From NCBI GenBank assembly GCA_964502145.1, contig CAZCVI010000127.1:1-15071 (forward strand): a DNA stretch of 15,071 bases. The letters are read 5' to 3'. The notes under the pieces are model-generated. The model did no database searches, was not told the DNA's origin, and saw only the letters and a list, made by a program, of their open reading frames with translations. The position numbers were made by a program, and so were the translations under genes. Position 1 is the first letter of the stretch, and every line of letters starts with the position of its first letter. Positions 6,238-12,192 of the stretch are shown piece after piece. The stretch comes from CAZCVI01 sp964502145 (GTDB lineage Bacteria > Acidobacteriota > Aminicenantia > UBA2199).

Positions 6238-6341
6238 AGGGACGGTGCTTTACTTCTTTACTTTGTCCAGGCAATGGATTTTGCGATTGACTCGAAAGAG
6301 GCGCTATTAAAGAAAATGAGAGAAGTAAAGCACCATCCCCA
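6238..6341. mobile_element. MITE-like repeat, copy B
   Basis: Left end GGGACGGTGCTTTACTTC, right end GAAGTAAAGCACCATCCCC. The core (6262-6331) is nearly identical to copies A and C. The right arm is one AAGTAAAG unit shorter than in copy C. A 20-codon frame running through the core is open in all three copies, but most differences between copies would change the residue, so selection for a peptide is not supported. Confidence 0.7.
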
Positions 6342-6426
6342 GTTTTCCGAAAAAATAGCCGGGAAGTATGGCTTAAATCCATTGCACTGAACCCGGCTGG
6401 GGTTATTAATGAGTCTTCAAAGACGT

Positions 6427-6451
6427 TAAGAATTTATGTGTACAATTCTTA
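6427..6451 (-). terminator. AT-rich hairpin after the RiPP precursor
   Basis: TAAGAATT (6427-6434) and AATTCTTA (6444-6451) form a perfect 8-bp stem with a 9-nt loop, 4 nt after the stop codon. The stem is weak and no U-tract follows on the minus strand, so it may stabilise the message end rather than terminate. Confidence 0.35.
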
Positions 6452-6455
6452 GAAT

Positions 6456-6695
6456 TTAGCAAAATAATCCAGTGGGACAATTGGGGCAATTTGAATCGAA
6501 TTGGAAGCAATAGTCTGGTTCACAAGATAATCTTGAGTTGCACCGCATGCAAGTAACACCCCATAGTGTTTCACAAGTATCACAGCTAAAATCGGAATCA
6601 GTCCCGCCTTTTACATTGTTCATTGTTGAAGCACCGATGTTTGCAATTGTGCTCTTGTTTAATTCCAACTTACGGCTCATTTTTTTTGTTTTCAT
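6456..6695 (-). CDS. Cys-rich RiPP precursor with GG leader, class I lanthipeptide-like (79 aa)
   Basis: The leader has the pattern seen in Bacteroidota-type GG precursors (TIGR04149-like, 'class I lanthipeptide'): KLELNKSTIANI near residues 9-20, then MNNVKGG ending at residue 31. Peptidase-domain transporters usually cut such leaders after GG. The 48-residue core has nine Cys along with many Ser and Thr, arranged partly as CxxC pairs (CDTC, CMRC, CPNC). This would suit thioether or disulfide cross-links. No dehydratase, cyclase, radical SAM enzyme or transporter is encoded in the window, so the type of modification is unknown and the maturation genes, if any, lie elsewhere. GGAGGA directly precedes the ATG, and an almost perfect promoter is 30 nt upstream, implying high expression. 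Confidence 0.75.
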   Translation of the reverse strand: MKTKKMSRKLELNKSTIANIGASTMNNVKGGTDSDFSCDTCETLWGVTCMRCNSRLSCEPDYCFQFDSNCPNCPTGLFC

Positions 6696-6725
6696 AATTC
6701 CTCCATTTTTTTTTTATTGAATCTC

Positions 6726-6754
6726 ATTATACTAAAAAGTAATCTTAAGGTCAA
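6726..6754 (-). promoter_or_regulatory. Near-consensus sigma70 promoter of the RiPP precursor
   Basis: TTGACC (6749-6754) and TATAAT (6726-6731) with a 17-bp spacer on the minus strand. Transcription would begin near 6719, giving a leader of about 24 nt that holds GGAGGA. Confidence 0.75.
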
Positions 6755-6757
6755 GTT

Positions 6758-6784
6758 AAAATTACGTATCTATTCAGTTTTTTG
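6758..6784. repeat. 27-bp direct repeat, copy 1
   Basis: A sequence containing ATTACGTATCTATTCAG followed by six T residues is repeated without change at 7423-7449. Copy 1 lies immediately upstream of the RiPP promoter; it lacks the left arm that makes copy 2 a hairpin. Confidence 0.65.
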
Positions 6785-7084
6785 AACGGCCCCCCAGAAA
6801 ACAATGGCCCACTCACAGTCAATATTATTCTTTTGGGCATCAAATAACACGCATCAACGGGAAATTTCTCAGAATTTTTTTTTGTTGGTTCAATGGGGTG
6901 TAAATTCATGAAATTTGTGGTACACTTCTAAATGGAATTCATCAGGTACAACCTAGAGTAAAAAGAATCATAGGCGAGATGAATCTATCTGCTGCGCTGT
7001 GTGGTTAAAACAACAGTGTCTGCGGCGAAAAGTTACATAATAGTAGCATTATTATTGATTTAATACGGGTGGGAGCTGTGAATA
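6785..7084. other. Intergenic stretch without recognised gene
   Basis: I see no coding frame with a ribosome-binding site, no RNA gene and no clear repeat in these 300 bp. Base composition is mixed, with several short T-runs. At its right edge GGGTT-TTT-AACCC (7086-7098) forms a small hairpin that leads into the 21-bp array. Confidence 0.5.
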
Positions 7085-7136
7085 GGGGTTTTTAACCCTG
7101 GGTTTCGGGTTTCAAACCTCAAAATACTCACAAATA

Positions 7137-7356
7137 CCCCGGCGCTCCGGGGTCAGAAGGTGAATGGCCGGGGTCAGAAGGTGAACGACCGGGGTCAGAA
7201 GGTGAACGGCCGGGGTCAGAGTGCGAACCGCCGGGGTTTTTTGTAGAACCGCCAGGGTTTTTTGTAGAACCGCCCACCTATTTTGTAGAATCGTGAGGTC
7301 CAGAATGAGAACGGAATGATTTAAAATAAAAATGGAAAGATTCAAAATGAGAACCA
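7137..7356. repeat. Array of ten tandem 21-bp units with head hairpin
   Basis: Ten contiguous units, each exactly 21 bp, run from 7147 to 7356. Units 1-4 share CCGGGGTCAGA with slightly varied tails (GGTGAATGG, GGTGAACGA). Units 5-7 share TTTTGTAGAA; units 8-10 share AATGAGAAC-like ends. Neighbours are most alike and divergence grows along the array. CCCCGG-CGCT-CCGGGG (7137-7152) forms a hairpin over the first junction. Because the unit is a multiple of three without length changes, the minus-strand frame over 7112-7360 encodes clean heptads (for example AVHLLTP, VVHLLTP, AVLQKTP), but it has no ribosome-binding site. It is not a CRISPR array: there are no spacers. Confidence 0.8.
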
Positions 7357-7408
7357 TCATTTTTGTTTTTCGACTTTTGACTGGTGAATTTAGTTTGATG
7401 TTGGGAAA

Positions 7409-7449
7409 AACTGAATCGATACAAAATTACGTATCTATTCAGTTTTTTG
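7409..7449. repeat. Inverted repeat containing 27-bp direct repeat, copy 2
   Basis: AACTGAATCGATAC (7409-7422) pairs with GTATCTATTCAGTT (7431-7444) with one mismatch around the loop AAAATTAC. Flanking A-run and T-run extend the stem, so it could act as a two-way terminator or be the end of a mobile element. The right half is the direct repeat seen at 6758-6784. Confidence 0.6.
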
Positions 7450-7566
7450 GATGAGACCTTCCTTCCCCGCAAAAGTAATTTTTCCCAAAAAAAATAACAC
7501 ATCATTGTCCGCTATCATTTTTTTCTTCAATTTTTAGGCCCAAAAAGGTGGTGCGCTGAAAACGTT

Positions 7567-7674
7567 GTCGGTGCTTTACCTCTTTACTTTATCCAGGCAA
7601 TGAATTTTGCGATTGACTGGAAAGAGACACTATTAAAGAAAATGAGAGAAGTAAAGAAGTAAAGCACCGTCCCC
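7567..7674. mobile_element. MITE-like repeat, copy C
   Basis: The most complete copy: left end GGTGCTTTACCTCTTTACTT and right end AAGTAAAGAAGTAAAGCACC are inverted repeats of 20 bp with one mismatch. The core is the one shared with copies A and B. It ends 28 bp before the stop of the DUF1016 gene, with a gene-end tag (7699-7716) between. Confidence 0.75.
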
Positions 7675-7698
7675 AGTTTTTTCCGACCTCGGCCACTT

Positions 7699-7716
7699 TT
7701 TATCACGATTCGCCTG
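7699..7716. repeat. Gene-end tag shared with 4630-4647
   Basis: Identical over 18 bases to 4630-4647. It supplies the last residues Gly-Glu-Ser and the TGA stop of the DUF1016 gene on the minus strand, next to MITE copy C. Confidence 0.6.
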
Positions 7717-8635
7717 CTCTTAAAGGAGCTACCTCCATTATTTGGTGCTCCATTTCAAAGGTATCTTTTTCTCTTAATATCTCTCTTTTTAGTTCAGCCT
7801 CGGTAGGGAGGTACAATTTATATTTGGAGACGAATATTTGTTCCTGTGCTTCCGGTAAAGTGAATTTCACAACGGCGTCGTTTTTCTCCGCACATAAAAT
7901 GATTCCGATAGGCTCGTTTTCACCTTCTACCATCTGTGTACGTTTATAATAATTCAAGTACATCTGCATTTGTCCGATGTCCTGATGTGTCATTTTTCCT
8001 ACTTTTAAATCAATCAAGACAAAACAGCGGGCCAAACGATTATAAAAAACCAAGTCGATATAGAAATGATCGTCTTCTAAAGTAATCCGTTTTTGCCTCG
8101 CTACAAAAGAAAATCCTTTTCCTAATTCCAATAAAATTTCCTGTAAATGGTCTATCAATGACTGTTCCAACTCTTTTTCCAGCAGCCTTTGGGTTCCCTG
8201 CAAACCTAAGAATTCCATTACATAAGGATCTTTAACAAGATCGCTGGGTTTTCTTATTATCTGGCCTTGTTTGGCAATATTAAGCACTTCTTTTTTTTCC
8301 CGGCTAAGGACAATCCTTTCAAATAGAAGTGAATTGAGTTGTCTTTCAAGCTCACGTGTACTCCAGTTATTATCTACGGCTTCGAGCATATAAAAATTTC
8401 TGGCATCTTCTCTCTCAATTTTTAACAACAAGCGGTAATGAGTCCAACTCAATTGGTCACGCAGTGCGTGACTTTTTGGGAAGGCAAGGTAAAATTGGCG
8501 CATATACTTCAGATTGGTTATAGTAAACCCGTGTCCGAAGTCTTTTGTCAATTTTTTGGAAAGTTCATAAAGGAGGTGCTTTCCATATCCAGACCGCTCT
8601 TTTCCATTCTGTTCAAGCCACAGATGGAAGAAGGT
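7703..8635 (-). pseudogene. DUF1016 (YhcG-like) PDDEXK nuclease, 5'-truncated
   Basis: The body is a clear DUF1016 protein: GFTITNLKYMRQFYLAFP, then NNWSTRELERQ, then a PDDEXK-type nuclease with HFYIDLVFYN and VLIDLKVGKMTHQDIGQMQ (key Asp and D-x-K at about residues 166 and 181-183, counted from the TTG at 8551). The TTG is not the natural start: the frame stays open upstream to a TGA at 8636-8638. It reads WLEQNGKERSGYGKHLLYEL, matching the family just before KLTKDFGHGF. The family's first ~50 residues are missing, no ATG and no ribosome-binding site exist, and the frame begins only 9 nt after the previous gene's stop. It is therefore probably inactive or expressed at most by coupling. YhcG-like proteins are linked to defence islands and restriction loci. 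The C-terminal GES and stop belong to a repeat. Confidence 0.8.
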
Positions 8636-8644
8636 TCATTCAGG

Positions 8645-9601
8645 TTACTCCGCAGGACTGACTTTTAAGACGTCCTGAATATATTGGATGATGTCTTCTT
8701 TTACTTGATCATATTCGGATTTGTGAATCTTTGATCCAAAGTCGATTTTGACGTCTTGGATGAATTTTTTAAAATTCTTATTCTGCTCGCACAGTTTGTT
8801 CAGGGTTTCCCAATCCAGTGCCTCGCGGAGCTTGGCCGGATAAAGGACGTAGGATGAATCGATATCAGCTAATTCCAATTTGATAATGCCAATGCCGAAA
8901 GAAGCGGCCAAGCGTTTGAGTTCCGCTAACAGTTCATCATCTTTTTCGTCGATTTCTGCGGTCACCAGATATCCTTCATGGGCCCAGGAGGAATTGGAAA
9001 CAGCTTGGAAAAACGCTTCGCGATAATTACTCTTATTGAGGCTCTTTTTTAACTCGAAGGAAAATAACTGGAGGGAGTTATTATCTGAAATACGGTTTAA
9101 TTCGATGACATCGTGGTCCCAATCATCAATGGGCATATAAAATCCCACCATATCTGGGTAGACCCATTGGTTGTATCCATTTTTGGTTGATTTCTCATGA
9201 GAAATGGTTTTCGTATAGAGGAATTTTGCGCGGTTGAATAATGGATTGGAGGCGGTATAATAGTTGAGCAGGGGGTGGAGGTCTTTTTCTGTATATTTAT
9301 ACGGGGATGTGGGTTCTTTTTTTTCAATGGGTTCGCATTTCTCTTGATTGAGTTCATGAGCTCTTTCTTTTAGAAAAAACATGGCGGGTCTATTTCCGAC
9401 TTTAATAAACCGGGAATTCTCATTATCGCGAGTGTCTACGTACAATAGGGCGGCCACGGTCTGCCATGGTGTTTTGCCTTTGGTTTGTAATTTCTTATCC
9501 AATCCCTTATCGGCTCCAACTTGCCAGATATTTGGGTAAGTCAGTGGGATTTCTGAATGGAGCAGTACCTCGTAAGAAAAATCTAAGAATGTGTATGGCA
9601 T
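8645..9601 (-). CDS. HARE-HTH plus PDDEXK restriction-endonuclease-like protein (318 aa)
   Basis: The first ~77 residues fit a HARE-HTH domain, a winged helix that reads modified or special DNA: VLLHSEIPLTYPNIWQVGAD, GKTPWQTVAALLYVDTR, then RFIKVGNRPAMFFL. The second half looks like a PDDEXK nuclease: YPDMVGFY (D150), SFELKKS (E183, K185), followed by QAVSNSSWAHEGYLV, as in COG2958 proteins. Such architectures are regarded as restriction endonucleases guided by the HTH domain (known from comparative genomics); cleavage here is inference. AGGAGG lies 5 nt before the ATG. No methyltransferase is in the window, so self-protection is unexplained unless the target is foreign or modified DNA. The gene follows the OLD nuclease and the broken DUF4177-like gene and precedes the truncated DUF1016 gene in what looks like one transcription unit. 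Confidence 0.75.
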   Translation of the reverse strand: MPYTFLDFSYEVLLHSEIPLTYPNIWQVGADKGLDKKLQTKGKTPWQTVAALLYVDTRDNENSRFIKVGNRPAMFFLKERAHELNQEKCEPIEKKEPTSPYKYTEKDLHPLLNYYTASNPLFNRAKFLYTKTISHEKSTKNGYNQWVYPDMVGFYMPIDDWDHDVIELNRISDNNSLQLFSFELKKSLNKSNYREAFFQAVSNSSWAHEGYLVTAEIDEKDDELLAELKRLAASFGIGIIKLELADIDSSYVLYPAKLREALDWETLNKLCEQNKNFKKFIQDVKIDFGSKIHKSEYDQVKEDIIQYIQDVLKVSPAE

Positions 9602-9675
9602 AATTACCTCCTGTAATGGTATTTCAAATTTGAAGCGAAGAACATTTTAGCTTCTTGTTATTTTTATTTTTCCGG

Positions 9676-9849
9676 CTAAACTTGTTTTGGACGTTTAAAA
9701 ATTAAGATGTTCACACTTTCATATGTAAAATTCGTCGCTGAAACGATTTCCCATCCTTATTGTCCCTCTTTATTCAATAGGGAATCCAAATTTAATATTT
9801 CTTCTGCTGTATGAAAGTAATATCTCACTGACTTATATTCCCATAGCAT
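9676..9849 (-). pseudogene. DUF4177-like small protein gene with in-frame TAA
   Basis: A good ribosome-binding site (AGGAG, 9 nt spacing) precedes an ATG at 9849. The frame reads MLWEYKSVRYYFHTAEEILN, continues DSLLNKEGQ, then meets TAA (9757-9759, codon 31). It continues open as GWEIVSATNFTYESVNILIF and KRPKQV to TAG at 9676-9678. The two halves together form a normal ~57-residue DUF4177-type protein, whose usual core is LN-x-x-G-x-EGWELVS and whose end is KRP. The TAA stands where Glu is expected, consistent with a single GAA-to-TAA change. It lies between the OLD nuclease stop and the HARE-HTH gene, in the same orientation. It is a recent pseudogene, a read-through gene or a sequencing error. 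Confidence 0.7.
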
Positions 9850-9891
9850 GTTATTTATCTCCTATTTCTTTTCTTCGCCTTCTGTTTATCA

Positions 9892-11847
9892 TCAATTGTC
9901 AAATATTCTTCGATCCTTAATTCCGTTTTGTCCAGCCCATTCTTTAAGTGCCTTTTTGAGAGATGCATCTATGTCATCACCAAATAGATTTTCTAGTGGT
10001 TCATTGGTTTTTAAAAGAGTATCAAAAGTCGATTTAATCGATTTTTCCATTTCCTCATCTTTTTTGATCTCAGAAACCATTAACCAAGGCTTATCCTTTA
10101 AATCTGGATCAATAATTGCCCCGCTATCATCTATCTCGGGGTTTTTGTGAGCATATTCAAAGTATGGGACAGAGATTTTATGAATTACATTCAATCCTTT
10201 TTTCCTGGCTGTTTGTATTGCTTCAAATATCTTATTGTTGGCAAGCCAGGCACTATTCATTTTTCCATCTCTTCTTCGTGGGAGATCAGAATCATGAAGG
10301 ACTGAAAAATTGACTTTAAAGTGGGATAATATTTTTATGATTAAGACAATGGAATACTTACCGTGAGCGCGTATTATTATAGGTCTATCTGCAATCTTAT
10401 ATTCATCCTGATTGCTATTCATTAGATAATTAAATACCGCATATTCAGTGTCGCCTTCGACTATCAGAGGATATTGACCAAAAAACATCTCGGATAGATT
10501 TAAGTCAAAACGGTTTAATAGTTTTGAATTCTCTCTTTCATCAGGGGTAAACTCAACTGAGTCTGAACAAAAAACTTTGGGTGTTGGGTTTTCAATATTT
10601 CGGTCAAGTCTCACTATTGTAGTATGATCTTCTATTGGATTAATAAATGCTGGCGAGTGAGTTGTAAGAATTACTTGCCAAGAATCATCCTTGGATAGAT
10701 TGTATAAATATTCGCTTGCTGCTCTGATAGCGTTAGGATGAAGGGCTACCTCTGGCTCATCAATTAACAACATGTATCCTGGGAGGATGGAATCAGACTC
10801 GTTGTCTTTTTTTATTGCTCCAATATCTTTTTCACGCATCTGTTCGAGCTCTGCTTTAAGTGCCACTATTTGTTCTTCTTTCTGTTTCTTTGTCTCTTCT
10901 TTCTTTATTGTTTTCAAGGAGTCTTCTAATTTTTTTATCTCTTTGCGTTTATCGGAAATTAATTTTTCCATGGATTTTTTTATATCATCCATGGCTTTTA
11001 GTTCAGATCGAACTTGCATCATTGCCCAAAATAAAGCTCTTTGAGAACCAGTACCCTGTTTTTTCCAACTGACTTCAGATGCCCACTCGTAAAATTTTAC
11101 AATTGAGTTGGCCTCAAGCGATTTAACTGGGTCGAAATCAATATTGCCAATCTTGATATCGAAATCAATTTTGAGGTTTGGAAATATTTGATTGTGGGAT
11201 TTGTTAATTCCTTCTTTTAAGGCTGTAAGTTTTGATTCTTCTTCATTTACGTGAATTTTAGCCAGCTCGGAAATTTTCGTGATTGCCTTTGATAGCTCAG
11301 AGTTTTCATCCTCTTTCAATTTTTTTAGTTTTTCCGAAATAGGTTGGAGGATTAAACCCAATAACAGCTTATGTTCGTCTGTCGGATCTTGTAGAGCTCC
11401 AATCCGATACGGTTGGGGTAATCGACTTGAAAATACCTGATCCAGTCCACTTGCCTTTTCATCCGTTGAAAAATCATTTTTTTCTGGGTCGAAAGTCATT
11501 CTTTCAATTTTTCCTGTGGAATCCCATTCCCATTTACTTTTCACTAGATGATAATCATTTTCTTTTACTTTCCATTTTTCATCAATGTTTGGAGTTCCTG
11601 GTGGAATATGAACAAAAAGAATTACTTTAGGATTTTCGTCTTGGGAAGAACGTTTGCATTTATCATCCGCTATTGTTATTGATTTATTTCCAACGGCTAG
11701 TTCATACGCCCGTAACACTGTAGACTTCCCTGTGTTATTAGGGCCAACAAGACACAACATATCGTCTAAATCAACTTTCAACCCTTCTGGACCAATACAT
11801 CCAAGATTATAAATTTCCATCCTAACTAATTTTGATTTATTAAGCAT
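9892..11847 (-). CDS. OLD-family ATP-dependent nuclease, AAA-Toprim (651 aa)
   Basis: The N-terminal ABC-type ATPase has Walker A GPNNTGKST (residues ~35-43), a signature-like GTGSQRALFWA (~265), a coiled-coil insert (~285-345, very rich in Lys and Glu), Walker B MLLIDEPE (~359-366) and the H-loop TTHSP (~396). A Toprim nuclease domain follows with PLIVEGDTE (~461-468) and VLHDSD (~516-521), the metal-binding acid residues. Residue numbers are for the start at 11847. That start is preferred because GGGAG touches the earlier ATG at 11853 but is 6 nt from this one. OLD proteins are ATP-regulated DNA nucleases; relatives work in phage P2 exclusion, in Gabija (GajA) and with retrons. Here the gene follows a small basic protein by 23 nt and has no UvrD-type helicase partner; the helicase in the cluster is SNF2-type. 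Confidence 0.88.
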   Translation of the reverse strand: MLNKSKLVRMEIYNLGCIGPEGLKVDLDDMLCLVGPNNTGKSTVLRAYELAVGNKSITIADDKCKRSSQDENPKVILFVHIPPGTPNIDEKWKVKENDYHLVKSKWEWDSTGKIERMTFDPEKNDFSTDEKASGLDQVFSSRLPQPYRIGALQDPTDEHKLLLGLILQPISEKLKKLKEDENSELSKAITKISELAKIHVNEEESKLTALKEGINKSHNQIFPNLKIDFDIKIGNIDFDPVKSLEANSIVKFYEWASEVSWKKQGTGSQRALFWAMMQVRSELKAMDDIKKSMEKLISDKRKEIKKLEDSLKTIKKEETKKQKEEQIVALKAELEQMREKDIGAIKKDNESDSILPGYMLLIDEPEVALHPNAIRAASEYLYNLSKDDSWQVILTTHSPAFINPIEDHTTIVRLDRNIENPTPKVFCSDSVEFTPDERENSKLLNRFDLNLSEMFFGQYPLIVEGDTEYAVFNYLMNSNQDEYKIADRPIIIRAHGKYSIVLIIKILSHFKVNFSVLHDSDLPRRRDGKMNSAWLANNKIFEAIQTARKKGLNVIHKISVPYFEYAHKNPEIDDSGAIIDPDLKDKPWLMVSEIKKDEEMEKSIKSTFDTLLKTNEPLENLFGDDIDASLKKALKEWAGQNGIKDRRIFDN

Positions 11848-11870
11848 TATCATCTCCCAATCTATCTAAA

Positions 11871-12125
11871 TCATTTTTTCACTTTTCTTTGCGTCTGTGA
11901 AAGTGCGCTACCAGCAACGGATTTTGAAGATTTGCTAGTTCTTTTATCTCGCAGAACTTGTGACGCAATACTTGCTGTTTTCTTTGATGTCACCTTCGTC
12001 GGTGCTTTGGTCTGCGCGAGAGCGCTAGCAGCGGCTGTTTTAGAATTTTTTCCGGTGCTTTTACTCTTCAATACTTTTGCTGCCTTAGTTGCTACTCTTG
12101 AACTCGTAACTTTTGTTTTTCCCAT
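11871..12125 (-). CDS. Small basic protein of two tandem ~35-residue motifs (84 aa)
   Basis: The protein is two copies of one motif. The first starts VTSSRVATKAAKVLKSKST and ends KTAAASALAQTK; the second starts VTSKKTASIASQVLRDKRT and ends KSVAGSALSQTQ. It is rich in Lys, Ser, Ala and Thr, strongly basic and has no acidic patches, so nucleic-acid binding is likely but unproven. I have the impression of short proteins with the TS-ASxASxVL...SALSQ pattern in other genomes; no function is known to me. The ATG at 12143 is unlikely to be used because the Shine-Dalgarno GAGGAG overlaps its first codons; from the ATG at 12125 the spacing is about 10 nt. It has its own near-perfect promoter and is followed at 23 nt by the OLD nuclease gene, suggesting it is made in excess and works with the cluster. 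Confidence 0.72.
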   Translation of the reverse strand: MGKTKVTSSRVATKAAKVLKSKSTGKNSKTAAASALAQTKAPTKVTSKKTASIASQVLRDKRTSKSSKSVAGSALSQTQRKVKK

Positions 12126-12163
12126 ATTTTTATTTCTCCTCATTTAATATTTTTTATAATTAT

Positions 12164-12192
12164 ATATTAACACTATATATCCGTTTTGTCAA
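12164..12192 (-). promoter_or_regulatory. Strong internal promoter for the small basic protein and OLD nuclease
   Basis: A perfect TTGACA (12187-12192) and TAATAT (12164-12169) are 17 bp apart on the minus strand. The -35 box contains the helicase stop codon (TGA at 12189-12191). Transcription would begin near 12157, before GAGGAG and the ATG at 12125. The spacer and downstream region are almost pure A/T. Confidence 0.72.

Noticed and set aside
6262..6331. Conserved 20-residue micro-protein in the MITE core
   Set aside because: Open in all three copies, but most differences between copies change the residue and there is no ribosome-binding site.
7147..7356. CRISPR array
   Set aside because: Units are contiguous with no unique spacers and no cas gene is present.
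7112..7360. 82-codon minus-strand frame encoding heptads
   Set aside because: No Shine-Dalgarno or promoter, and the heptads are a by-product of the exact 21-bp period; kept only as an observation in the array entry.
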